Source: Lachnospiraceae bacterium (GTDB lineage: Bacteria; Bacillota_A; Clostridia; Lachnospirales; Lachnospiraceae). From it: DNA of 50,388 nucleotides. The stretch spans positions 1-50,388 of the forward strand of contig JAQUUB010000025.1 of assembly GCA_028694115.1 (NCBI GenBank). Direction: 5' to 3'. The number at the start of each line of letters is the position of its first letter. The stretch's first letter is position 1. Below the pieces are notes generated by a model. The model saw only the letters and a list, made by a program, of their open reading frames with translations, did not search any database and had not been told where the DNA came from. This document shows, piece by piece, positions 24,348 through 31,401 of the stretch. The translations under genes were made by a program, and so were the position numbers.

Positions 24348-24500
24348 ATGGCAATTCTTTTAGGTATTTTTACGGCTGTAACTATCATAGCAGCGTTTGG
24401 AATGTTATTAAGTAAGAAAACATCGTTAACAAAAATCATTATGGTTATGACAGGATATGCAATTGTAAATGTAAGTGCATATTTAGTAGCTTTTTTTTAA
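24348..24500 (+). CDS. Small membrane protein, 50 residues
   Basis: A short gene with a near-perfect AGGAGGA (24334-24340) 7 bases before its ATG. The product starts MAILLGIFTAVTIIAAFGML, then a short basic hairpin LSKKTSLTKI, then a second hydrophobic stretch VMTGYAIVNVSAYLVAFF. Two membrane helices with a KK turn are predicted. No known family is recognised. It stands 66 bases before the FNT channel gene, with hairpins between, so an accessory role for that channel is possible but unproved. Confidence 0.7.
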   Translation: MAILLGIFTAVTIIAAFGMLLSKKTSLTKIIMVMTGYAIVNVSAYLVAFF

Positions 24501-24512
24501 CTATTGATTTGT

Positions 24513-24535
24513 AATCATGCTTTAAGCATGATTTT
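24513..24535 (+). terminator. Possible weak terminator or attenuator hairpin
   Basis: AATCATGC (24513-24520) and GCATGATT (24526-24533) around TTTAA, then only four Ts. It may give partial termination between the small gene and the FNT gene. Confidence 0.45.
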
Positions 24536-24566
24536 GCATGCTAAAGCATGCGGATGGGTGTAAGGA
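24536..24566 (+). promoter_or_regulatory. Hairpin-plus-RBS leader of FNT gene
   Basis: GCATGC-TAAA-GCATGC (24536-24551) can form a tight hairpin just before the start site. The following GGATGGGTGTAAGGA resembles the leader of the lipoprotein gene at 42425-42454. AAGGA abuts the ATG directly, so the initiation site is unusual. Confidence 0.4.
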
Positions 24567-25457
24567 ATGGACAGAAATTTTAAAGTGCCAAAGGAAATGG
24601 TAGAAGGGTACATTTGTGCAGGCAGAGAAAAAGTAGAAATGTTGGTTAGCAAGATGATAATTCTGGGTATGATGGCAGGTGCATTTGTAGCATTTGGTGC
24701 ATCTAGTAGTAGTCTTGCAGTTCATGCAATAGATAATGCTGGAGCTGCAAAGGTGATTGCAGGGGCAATATTCCCAGTGGGACTTATGTTGATAATTTTT
24801 ATAGGTGGTGAACTTTTTACTGGCGATTGCCTAATGATTATGGGGCATATTAAGGGTGAATATAGTTTTAATGAAATGGTTGCAAGATTGCTGCTTGTTT
24901 TAGGAAGTAATTTAATTGGTGCAATGATTGTTGCAGTATTTGTTTACTTTGCAGGGCAATTTGATATGTCGGGAGGCGCACTTGGTGCATATACGATAAA
25001 GGTAGCATATGGAAAGGTTTCATTATCTTTCTTAAGGGCGTTCATATCTGGAATTCTATGTAATATTCTTGTGTGTGGAGCTGTGCTGATGGCTGCAAGT
25101 GCAAAAGATGTTGCAGGAAAAATACTAGCAATCTTTTTTCCTATCTTTGCTTTTGTGATTGGCGGTTATGAGCATTGCGTGGCTAATATGTATTATATTC
25201 CAGCAGGAATTCTTGCATTAGGTAACAGTGCATATCGTGAAAAAGCAATGGAATTATACGGATATACACAGGAACAGTTAGCAACCATCAACTATTATAA
25301 TTTTTTTGTTCATAATATTATCCCAGTTACGCTGGGTAATATTGTGGGTGGAATGGTATTTGTTGGTTTACCCTTGTATTATTTACATGTTTCCAAGGTA
25401 GATAAGACACAGAAAAAAGAGATTCCTGTAAAAACACGAACAGCCATGGATGTATAA
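24567..25457 (+). CDS. Formate/nitrite transporter (FNT) family channel
   Basis: 296 residues with six membrane helices, the FNT fold, which forms pentameric channels for formate, nitrite or hydrosulfide. Motifs seen are GAFVAFGASSSSLA (first helix), GGELFTGDCLMI, LVLGSNLIGA, CNILVCGAVLMA and GGYEHCVANMYYIP, the last with the central-pore histidine. It is close to, but not directly joined with, the fchA-folD one-carbon genes about 1 kb on, so formate is the first guess for substrate. Nitrite or hydrosulfide cannot be excluded. Confidence 0.92.
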   Translation: MDRNFKVPKEMVEGYICAGREKVEMLVSKMIILGMMAGAFVAFGASSSSLAVHAIDNAGAAKVIAGAIFPVGLMLIIFIGGELFTGDCLMIMGHIKGEYSFNEMVARLLLVLGSNLIGAMIVAVFVYFAGQFDMSGGALGAYTIKVAYGKVSLSFLRAFISGILCNILVCGAVLMAASAKDVAGKILAIFFPIFAFVIGGYEHCVANMYYIPAGILALGNSAYREKAMELYGYTQEQLATINYYNFFVHNIIPVTLGNIVGGMVFVGLPLYYLHVSKVDKTQKKEIPVKTRTAMDV

Positions 25458-25494
25458 TTAAATTTAATAGGTCTTAGAGACATAAAGTGTTACA

Positions 25495-25545
25495 AGAGAA
25501 AAAACCGTGAGATGTATTGCCTTTGGCACGGTTTTTTCTCTTTTT
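25495..25545 (+). terminator. Terminator after FNT gene
   Basis: Fifteen-base perfect stem: AGAGAAAAAACCGTG (25495-25509) and CACGGTTTTTTCTCT (25527-25541), then Ts. Confidence 0.93.
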
Positions 25546-25605
25546 GGTTTCGCTGTAAGCCAGATTATGGCATAATGTGAAGAAGTGGGGGTGATATTAA
25601 AAAGT

Positions 25606-26340
25606 ATGAAGGTTACATATATAAAACACAGTAGTTTTCTAATTGAATTTGAACATTGCTATCTGCTTTTCGACTATTATCAAGGGGAAGTGGAAAATCT
25701 GGATTCAACCAAAAAAGTTCTGGTATTTGCAAGTCATGCGCACAGGGATCATTTTAATCCAGAGATTTTTCATTTAACTTCAAAGTCTGAGAGTGTAGAA
25801 TTTGTTTTAAGTTCTGATATTAAGACGACTCCTTTTAATATAAGGAAGTGGAAGGTGACTTCAGATCAATTCAAAAAAATAGTGACTGTGAAGGCAGAAC
25901 AGGCCTACGAATTTGATGATGGAACTGGTGAAAAAATTTACCTGTCAACTTTGAAGTCAACGGATTGTGGTGTTGCATTTTTAGTAAAATATCAAGGGCA
26001 GACCATTTTTCATGCAGGTGATTTGAACTGGTGGGTATGGAAAGGTGAGAGTAAACAGTACAATAATAACATAACGGCTAATTTTAAAGCCTATATGGAA
26101 CCAATGAGAGACATTCAAATTAATGTTGCTTTTATGCCCCTTGATCAAAGGCAGGGTGCTGACTATTTGCTTGGCATGGATTATCTGTTGGAATTGACAA
26201 AAGTGGATAAAGTATTTCCAATGCATTTTTGGGAAGATTATTCCGTAATACCACGCTATGAGAAAGAACGAAAAAGTAAAGAGGCAGCAACAAAGATTAT
26301 GAAGATAGAGTATCAAGGGCAGATATGGGAAAATATTTAA
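25606..26340 (+). CDS. MBL-fold metallo-hydrolase (UlaG-like)
   Basis: About 244 residues from ATG 25606 (MKVTYIKHSSFLIEFE). In-frame GTGs at 25585 and 25591 are possible because the G-rich site (25586-25592) is somewhat far from 25606. The metal motif ASHAHRDHFNP (HxHxDH) at about 42-52, TIFHAGDLNWW (Asp/His) and PMHFWED near the end give the usual ligands. Substrate unknown. An extended -10 (TGGCATAAT, 25568-25576) precedes it. Confidence 0.87.
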   Translation: MKVTYIKHSSFLIEFEHCYLLFDYYQGEVENLDSTKKVLVFASHAHRDHFNPEIFHLTSKSESVEFVLSSDIKTTPFNIRKWKVTSDQFKKIVTVKAEQAYEFDDGTGEKIYLSTLKSTDCGVAFLVKYQGQTIFHAGDLNWWVWKGESKQYNNNITANFKAYMEPMRDIQINVAFMPLDQRQGADYLLGMDYLLELTKVDKVFPMHFWEDYSVIPRYEKERKSKEAATKIMKIEYQGQIWENI

Positions 26341-26412
26341 AATCACCTTTTTCTTTACATAGTGGCGGGAGAAAAGTTATAATATAAAAAATTATGGCTG
26401 GAGGAAAAAAAG

Positions 26413-27018
26413 TTGAAAATAAATGAATTTATGAATGAGCTATCATCAAAAAATCCTGTTCCAGGCGGTGGTGGTGCGAGTGCTTTGATTGGTGCTATTT
26501 CAGCAGCACTATGCGGAATGGTTTCAAATTTAACTTCTGGAAAGAAAAAGTATGCACAGTATCAGAAGGATATAGAATTATTTATCGAAAGAGCGGAACG
26601 GTCACAAAAAAATTTATTGTCAATGATACAAAAGGATGCAGAAGCTTTTGAACCTTTGGCACTTGCCTACGGAATACCTAAGGACCAGGCAGATCGAGAC
26701 GAAATTCTTGAGAGAGCACTTACAACGGCGTGTACAGTTCCCATGGAAATATTAACAGAATCTGCAGCACTGATTAGTATGATTGAGGAGCTAGCCGTAA
26801 AGGGAAGTAAATTGGCGATTAGTGATGTGGGGGTAGCGGCAGTTGCCTGTAGGGCTGCTATGGAAGGTAGCATCATGAATGTATATATTAATACAAAGCT
26901 TATGAAAAATAGAGACTATGCTTTAAAGTTAAATGAGCAGGCAGAAGGAATTCTAAGAGAAGGTATTAAATTATGCGATGAAGTCTATTTACAGATTAGT
27001 GAAGAGTTAAAATCATAA
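26413..27018 (+). CDS. fchA: Methenyltetrahydrofolate cyclohydrolase / cyclodeaminase family (FchA-like)
   Basis: A 201-residue FTCD_C-domain protein. In Clostridia the stand-alone form (FchA) interconverts methenyl- and formyl-tetrahydrofolate; in FtcD the same domain removes ammonia from formimino-THF. The N-terminus has NPVPGGGGASALIGAISAAL, the substrate loop of the family, and QKDAEAFEPLALAYGIP follows. The first codon is TTG, justified by GGAGG (26401-26405) 7 bases upstream; the next ATG (residue 7) would have no such site. It is followed after 54 bases by folD, supporting a one-carbon folate role. Confidence 0.88.
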   Translation: MKINEFMNELSSKNPVPGGGGASALIGAISAALCGMVSNLTSGKKKYAQYQKDIELFIERAERSQKNLLSMIQKDAEAFEPLALAYGIPKDQADRDEILERALTTACTVPMEILTESAALISMIEELAVKGSKLAISDVGVAAVACRAAMEGSIMNVYINTKLMKNRDYALKLNEQAEGILREGIKLCDEVYLQISEELKS

Positions 27019-27072
27019 TAGGACAAGTGCTCGAGGAAATACTAGGGTATAAGAGAAAGGTATGGTTATTAT

Positions 27073-27921
27073 ATGAAAGAATTACGTGGAATGCCCGTTG
27101 TAAATTCTTTACTAGAGAAGTTTGCAACCGAAATAGAGGAATTAAAAAACAGTAAAATTGTACCTAAATTAGCAGTCATTCGAGTAGGGGCCAGAGAAGA
27201 TGATTTGGCTTATGAAAGAGGAATTAAAAAGCGCTTTGCTGCAGTGGAAGCGTGTGCAGAGACAATTGAATTACCAGTCGATGTAACACAGGAAGAGTTA
27301 GAAGCAACCATACAGCGAATGAATCGTGATGAAATGGTTCATGGGATTATGATTTTCCGTCCTTTGCCAAAACACCTGTCAGAAGGAAGAATAAAAGATC
27401 TCATAGATGAGAGAAAAGATGTTGATTGTATGAGCAGTGCAAACAATGCACATGTGTTTGTGGGTGATAAAAGGGGTTATCCTCCTTGTACGCCACAGGC
27501 TGTCATGGAATTACTTGATTACTATGGAATTGAGTTACAAGGGAAAAAGGTAGTTGTGGTTGGCAGAAGTATGGTGGTAGGCAGACCTCTTGCCATGCTA
27601 TTATTATCCAAAAATGCAACGGTAACAATATGCCACACAAAAACAGCAAATTTACAGGAAGAGTGCAAAAACGCAGATATTATTTTAGCTTGTGCAGGTG
27701 TTGCTAAGATGATTAATGAAAATTATGTAAGTCAGAACCAAGTTATTATTGATGTTGGAATTAATATGGATGGAGACAAACTTTGTGGAGATGTAGATTT
27801 TGATCAAGTCTGTGAGAAGGTAGAAGCGATTACTCCAGTACCAGGTGGAATTGGAACGGTTACAACATCGGTATTGTTAAAACATACAATCCTAAGTGCA
27901 AAATGTGAAAAGATATACTAA
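27073..27921 (+). CDS. folD: Methylenetetrahydrofolate dehydrogenase/cyclohydrolase
   Basis: FolD oxidises methylene-THF and usually opens methenyl-THF. 282 residues. Conserved blocks: LAVIRVGAREDDLAYERGIK (catalytic Tyr and Lys region), GIMIFRPLPKHL, KDVDCMSSANNAHVF, CTPQAVMELLDYY, KKVVVVGRSMVVGRPLAMLL (NAD(P) loop), ITPVPGGIGTVTTSVLLKHT. The PGGIGTVT form replaces the commoner PGGVGPMT, and YERG is the clostridial-type variant of the first block. With a separate cyclohydrolase gene upstream, this enzyme may act mainly as dehydrogenase. Confidence 0.92.
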   Translation: MKELRGMPVVNSLLEKFATEIEELKNSKIVPKLAVIRVGAREDDLAYERGIKKRFAAVEACAETIELPVDVTQEELEATIQRMNRDEMVHGIMIFRPLPKHLSEGRIKDLIDERKDVDCMSSANNAHVFVGDKRGYPPCTPQAVMELLDYYGIELQGKKVVVVGRSMVVGRPLAMLLLSKNATVTICHTKTANLQEECKNADIILACAGVAKMINENYVSQNQVIIDVGINMDGDKLCGDVDFDQVCEKVEAITPVPGGIGTVTTSVLLKHTILSAKCEKIY

Positions 27922-27964
27922 CGCATGAGAAAACCATGCTAAGTATATCTAAGTTTCACACAGG

Positions 27965-27990
27965 AAGAAGGCGCAAGCGCCTTCTTCTTA
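27965..27990 (+). terminator. Terminator after folD
   Basis: AAGAAGGCGC (27965-27974) and GCGCCTTCTT (27977-27986) with a two-base loop, then CTTATTTT. It lies between convergent genes. Confidence 0.75.
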
Positions 27991-27992
27991 TT

Positions 27993-28685
27993 TTATAAAT
28001 AATCGTCAAGTAAATTACCAGAACTAGTAGAAGCTTTTGTAATCAATCCTGCTGATGTATAGGTAGAAACTCCACTTGCAGCATTCTTGGCATAGAAGGC
28101 TATGGAAGAAGCTTTTGCAGAAACCTGACTTGCAAAGGAACCACTACCACTAAATAGAGAAGTTAAATCATTGATATTTGCTTTTTTACAGTTACTTTCA
28201 TCAATAGACAAGGTATTATCTTTATTAATTGTAATTCCTACACTGGAAAGCATTTTTTCATTTGCTATTGTATTTTTTACTAGGCTTACTGTTTGACGAA
28301 GAATAGAACTATTTGAAGAATCTCCGGCAGAATTAATTACGGAATTATAATTGTCTACAAAAGATTTCAATCCATTATAGATTGCGGTGGATTTTGAATC
28401 ATTTGCAAGGAGTGCATCTGTGGATTTTGTTAATTCAGATGTAGCAGCTTGAATTGTATTCAAATTTTTTGCAGTATCCTTCTCCGTACTTGAGCTTTCT
28501 GATGAGGAGGAGTCTTGCTTTGCATAATAAGCTTTTAATACTTTGCCATAGCTCCCATTTTTAATGCTTGCATAATCAGACAGTATGTTATTACTTGTGG
28601 AACCAGAAGTGGAGCTTGAGGAACCAGTTAAACTTGAAAACAATGTAGAATAATCAGTTGAATTGTAATTATTAATTGTTGACAT
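27993..28685 (-). CDS. FliD C-terminal-like, Ser-rich protein
   Basis: A 230-residue, Ser/Thr/Asn-rich protein with no signal peptide or cysteines beyond one. The middle and C-terminal parts (ALLANDSKSTAIYNGLKSFV, then DNYNSVIN, SILRQTVSLVKNTIAN, SSVGITINKDNTLSIDESN, DLTSLFSGSGSFASQVSA) follow the pattern of the flagellar cap protein FliD: helical pair, 'GI..nkdG.L.lD' hairpin and LFSG. The FliD N-terminal part is absent and the chain is less than half FliD length. It may be an axial-type exported protein or a regulator of such. Single gene; RBS AGGAGTG. Confidence 0.65.
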   Translation of the reverse strand: MSTINNYNSTDYSTLFSSLTGSSSSTSGSTSNNILSDYASIKNGSYGKVLKAYYAKQDSSSSESSSTEKDTAKNLNTIQAATSELTKSTDALLANDSKSTAIYNGLKSFVDNYNSVINSAGDSSNSSILRQTVSLVKNTIANEKMLSSVGITINKDNTLSIDESNCKKANINDLTSLFSGSGSFASQVSAKASSIAFYAKNAASGVSTYTSAGLITKASTSSGNLLDDYL

Positions 28686-28747
28686 GATATCACTCCTTTG
28701 AATGTATGATTAGCGTCCGTGCTGATAATTTAATATTATTATATATG

Positions 28748-28774
28748 ATATCGGCAAAAAAATATATATTATAA
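28748..28774 (-). promoter_or_regulatory. Possible sigma-28 type promoter
   Basis: Minus strand GCCGATAT (28748-28755), 7 of 8 to the flagellar sigma-28 -10 GCCGATAA. At the correct 15-base spacing the -35 is TTAT (28771-28774), a poor match to TAAA. Suggestive because the gene resembles FliD. Confidence 0.35.
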
Positions 28775-28839
28775 TAGGAGATCATAAATATTTTAGCTAT
28801 CATAAAATATTAAAATAAATAGGAGAATTGGGTAATATG

Positions 28840-28848
28840 TGGTATAAT
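28840..28848 (+). promoter_or_regulatory. Extended -10 promoter
   Basis: TGG directly before TATAAT (28843-28848), no good -35, about 75 bases before the 28922 gene. Confidence 0.55.
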
Positions 28849-28921
28849 TTAGTTATCTAATAATGGTATTAACGAATTAAGCAATCAGGTTGATTGTTAA
28901 TGGTTGAGAGGAGGTTTTTTT

Positions 28922-29209
28922 ATGAAATGCGTAAGGACGCCAATCGAAGCCGATGTTTATAAATATGAACAGGGCAAGGGGTATGAAGATGGATTTGAAT
29001 TATGGGCGGAAGTTGTGACAAAGGGGTGGATTGTAACCGATTTTCTTGTAAAAGTAAAGAAGGAAGATGGAAATATAGCATGCCCTTACATTAAACATAG
29101 AAGGGGAAGAACGTTTATTGGTGAGGGTGATTATATTATTATTGATGCAGATGGAACCAAACATGTATGTGGTGTAGATAAGGTATTTAAGAGGTATAGA
29201 GAGAAATGA
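28922..29209 (+). CDS. PGDYI-like small protein
   Basis: 95 residues from ATG 28922, which has AGGAGG 8 bases upstream; an in-frame ATG at 28904 would lie before that site. MKCVRTPIEADVYKYEQ at the start and GEGDYIIIDADGTKHVCGVD with KVFKRY at the end match the pattern of small phage-associated PGDYI-type proteins (PGDYI... G.. y.. kp.. F...Y). No function is known. No other phage genes are nearby. A tRNA-Leu follows. Confidence 0.7.
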   Translation: MKCVRTPIEADVYKYEQGKGYEDGFELWAEVVTKGWIVTDFLVKVKKEDGNIACPYIKHRRGRTFIGEGDYIIIDADGTKHVCGVDKVFKRYREK

Positions 29210-29240
29210 CAAAAAATCTTAAAAAATCTCTGGGAAAGCA

Positions 29241-29269
29241 TTGACATAATTAACTTGAAATGTTATTAT
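29241..29269 (+). promoter_or_regulatory. Promoter of tRNA-Leu(AAG)
   Basis: TTGACA (29241-29246), 17 bases, TATTAT (29264-29269), 38 bases before the tRNA. Confidence 0.8.
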
Positions 29270-29306
29270 TTTTATCGCGGTGTAAAACAACATCGCGGTA
29301 AAATTA

Positions 29307-29390
29307 GCGGGAGTGCTGGAATTGGCAGACAGGCAAGACTAAGGATCTTGTGTCTGTATAGACGTGAGGGTTCAAGTCCCTTCTCCCGCA
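29307..29390 (+). tRNA. tRNA-Leu (anticodon AAG)
   Basis: An 84-base class II tRNA. Acceptor GCGGGAG/CTCCCGC; anticodon stem CAAGA/TCTTG with loop CTAAGGA gives AAG; long variable arm GTCT/AGAC; T loop TTCAAGT; discriminator A; CCA not encoded. A34 is unusual for bacterial tRNA-Leu and would need deamination to inosine. Confidence 0.93.
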
Positions 29391-29398
29391 TTTTGAAG

Positions 29399-29438
29399 CT
29401 CTGTAGACGACTAGATTAGCGTTTGCGGAGTTTTTTTT
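29399..29438 (+). terminator. Terminator after tRNA-Leu(AAG)
   Basis: CTCTGTAGACG (29399-29409) pairs with CGTTTGCGGAG (29420-29430) using three G-T pairs, followed by eight Ts. Confidence 0.8.
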
Positions 29439-29498
29439 ATAGGAAATATTGTAAGATTGTAAATTATTATTATAGATAGAAATCGAGAGGTTTTGTAA

Positions 29499-30401
29499 AT
29501 GAAAATTGACCGCCTTTTTGCTATAACAAATATTCTTTTAGCCAGGAAGAATGTAACCGCCAGGGAATTGGCGGAGGAATTTCAAGTTTCCGTACGTACG
29601 ATTTATCGCGATATCGATATTCTGTCTACAAACGGAGTACCTGTCTTATCTAGCCAGGGAAAAGGTGGGGGAATTACATTAATGGAGCATTATTCCATTG
29701 ATAAATCAATATTTACGGATGAAGAACAGAAGGAAATACTATTGGCACTACAAAGCCTTGAGGCAACCGGTCAGGGATTAGTTGGTGATTCGGCTATGAA
29801 ACTGAGGGGACTATTTCAAAAGCCAGAAACGAATTGGATCGAAATAGACTTTACTAGGTGGAATCAGAAACAAGAGGACAAGGATCTATTTTTTCTGGTA
29901 CGGGACGGAATCATTGAGCGTAGACGAATCCAATTTGATTATTTTAATAATAAGGGAGAATACAAGAAACGGGAGGTAGAGCCACTCAAGTTGGTTTTTA
30001 AGTATCAGACCTGGTATCTATATGCGTTTTGTCTAAAAAGGAAGGATTATAGATTTTTTAAACTTACAAGAATGGAACATGTAGAAAAGCTAGAAGAAAC
30101 CTTTCAAAGGGAGGTTCCTAAACAATTGGTAAAGGAATATCAACAGCCTGAAACAGAAAAGAAGGTTTCTGTGACATTAAAAATAAAGGAATCTATGGCT
30201 TTTCGGATTTATGATGAATTTCGGATGGGTGATATAAAAAGAATCAATCATGATTTCATCGTGCAATTGGAAATGCCAGATGATGAGTGGATTTTTGGAT
30301 ATTTATTAGGGTTTTCAGATTCTTTAGAAGTTTTAGAGCCGGAAGAGTTTCGAGAGAAATACCGGGATTACATAAAAAGAATTTTAAATAAGTATTTATA
30401 A
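29499..30401 (+). CDS. YafY-type HTH/WYL-domain regulator
   Basis: 300 residues. Residues 1-60 are an HTH_11 domain (MKIDRLFAITNILLARKNVT, ELAEEFQVSVRTIYRDIDIL), followed by the usual GKGGGITL wing. Residues about 140-210 form the WYL domain (IQFDYFNNKGEYKKREVEPL, LVFKYQTWYLYAFCLKRKDY, FFKLTRM), thought to bind a ligand or nucleic acid, then the WCX C-terminal part. YafY regulators commonly sit beside GyrI-like proteins, as here (gap 96 bases). Confidence 0.92.
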   Translation: MKIDRLFAITNILLARKNVTARELAEEFQVSVRTIYRDIDILSTNGVPVLSSQGKGGGITLMEHYSIDKSIFTDEEQKEILLALQSLEATGQGLVGDSAMKLRGLFQKPETNWIEIDFTRWNQKQEDKDLFFLVRDGIIERRRIQFDYFNNKGEYKKREVEPLKLVFKYQTWYLYAFCLKRKDYRFFKLTRMEHVEKLEETFQREVPKQLVKEYQQPETEKKVSVTLKIKESMAFRIYDEFRMGDIKRINHDFIVQLEMPDDEWIFGYLLGFSDSLEVLEPEEFREKYRDYIKRILNKYL

Positions 30402-30497
30402 TATGACAAACATATGTCTAGTTTTATTTGTTATTCTAATTGAAACTAAGGTGTTCATTAATCATTAGTTAAAAAAATAGGAAAGCAGGAAAAACAG

Positions 30498-30953
30498 ATG
30501 AATTATGAAATAGTAGAATTAGAAGAAAAAGTAGTGATTGGAATCAGTGCCAGGACAAAAAATAGTGATCCACAGATGGGAATGATTATTGGGGGATTAT
30601 GGAGTGACTTTTATCAGAAGGGCATCTATCAATCAATCCGTCATAAGACGAATGAAAAAGCACTTGGTATCTATACTAATTATGAAAGTGACTTAAATGG
30701 TGCATATGATGTAGTAGTAGCATGTGAAGTGAATTCCTCAGAAAGTCAGCCGGAGGAGCTTAGAAAGGTTATCATCCCAGCTGGCAAATATGCAAAATTT
30801 GTTGTACGCGGTAATATGCAGAAGGCAGTTCAAGAATTCTGGTATGCACTTTCATGTCAACCAATTGAGAGAGCATATGGTTGTGACTATGAAGAATATC
30901 AGAACAGTGATATGGAAGATGCAGAAATTCATATGTACATTAGTATTAAATAG
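30498..30953 (+). CDS. GyrI-like/AraC effector-binding domain protein
   Basis: 151 residues made only of a GyrI-like small-molecule-binding domain. It begins MNYEIVELEEKVVIGISART, with GLWSDFYQKGIYQSI and a C-terminal IPAGKYAKFVVRGNMQKAV, the usual IPAGxYAxF motif. Such domains bind hydrophobic or cationic compounds; some hydrolyse cyclopropanes or bind DNA gyrase. It probably works with the upstream YafY-type regulator. AGGAAAGCAGG is the ribosome site region. Confidence 0.88.
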   Translation: MNYEIVELEEKVVIGISARTKNSDPQMGMIIGGLWSDFYQKGIYQSIRHKTNEKALGIYTNYESDLNGAYDVVVACEVNSSESQPEELRKVIIPAGKYAKFVVRGNMQKAVQEFWYALSCQPIERAYGCDYEEYQNSDMEDAEIHMYISIK

Positions 30954-30991
30954 AAATTTAATTTTGGGTGAATAAGAAATAGAAAAAAAGG

Positions 30992-31035
30992 AGATATCAA
31001 CAGCAATAAGAAAATGCTGTTTGATATCTTTTTTT
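30992..31035 (+). terminator. Terminator after GyrI-like gene
   Basis: AGATATCAACAGCA (from 30992) pairs with TGCTGTTTGATATCT with one bulged T, then seven Ts. Confidence 0.88.
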
Positions 31036-31045
31036 GAAAATTTGA

Positions 31046-31074
31046 TTGACAAACGCATTTCCAATCTATATACT
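31046..31074 (+). promoter_or_regulatory. Promoter of fatty acid synthesis operon
   Basis: TTGACA (31046-31051), 17 bases, TATACT (31069-31074), about 65 bases before acpP. FabT-type operators begin at its last -10 base. Confidence 0.85.
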
Positions 31075-31118
31075 TTGACTATCAAAACATTTGACTATCA
31101 AACAATTTCATAGTCAAA
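31074..31118 (+). promoter_or_regulatory. Three phased FabT-type operators
   Basis: TTTGACTATCAAA occurs twice, at 31074-31086 and 31090-31102, and TTTCATAGTCAAA, its inverted form with one mismatch, at 31106-31118. Starts are exactly 16 bases apart. The pattern TTTGAnnnTCAAA is the known FabT box of streptococci and lactococci. A degenerate TTTGATTGACAAA at 31041-31053 overlaps the -35. Binding of a FabT repressor here would block initiation; the gene at 39622 is the likely source. Confidence 0.8.
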
Positions 31119-31138
31119 CAAAATAAAGGAGAAAAATC

Positions 31139-31372
31139 ATGTTTGAAAAAGTAAAAGAAATTATTATGGAGCAATTAAATTTAGAAGGAGTAGAAGTAAC
31201 CTTAGAATCAAGTTTTAAAGATGACTTAGGAGCTGATTCTTTAGATTTATTTGAATTAGTAATGGCAGTTGAAGAAGAATATGGAATCGAAATCCCATCA
31301 GAAGAATTAGAACAAATCACAACAGTTGGTGCAATGATTGATTATCTAAAAGATAAAGGTGTTGAAGTTTAA
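31139..31372 (+). CDS. acpP: Acyl carrier protein
   Basis: A 77-residue acidic protein of normal ACP length. The phosphopantetheine site is [20 protein letters not shown], with the serine of DSL as attachment point; ACP carries the growing acyl chain through all FAS II steps. RBS AAAGGAG lies 7 bases before the ATG. First gene of the operon, directly under the FabT-type operators. Confidence 0.96.
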   Translation: MFEKVKEIIMEQLNLEGVEVTLESSFKDDLGADSLDLFELVMAVEEEYGIEIPSEELEQITTVGAMIDYLKDKGVEV

Positions 31373-31401
31373 AGACGTGAATGAAAGGTATTGGTATTTA
31401 A

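Noticed and set aside
28922..29209. Prophage remnant, from the PGDYI-like protein next to a tRNA
   Set aside because: No integrase, att repeat or other phage gene is visible around the tRNA-Leu.
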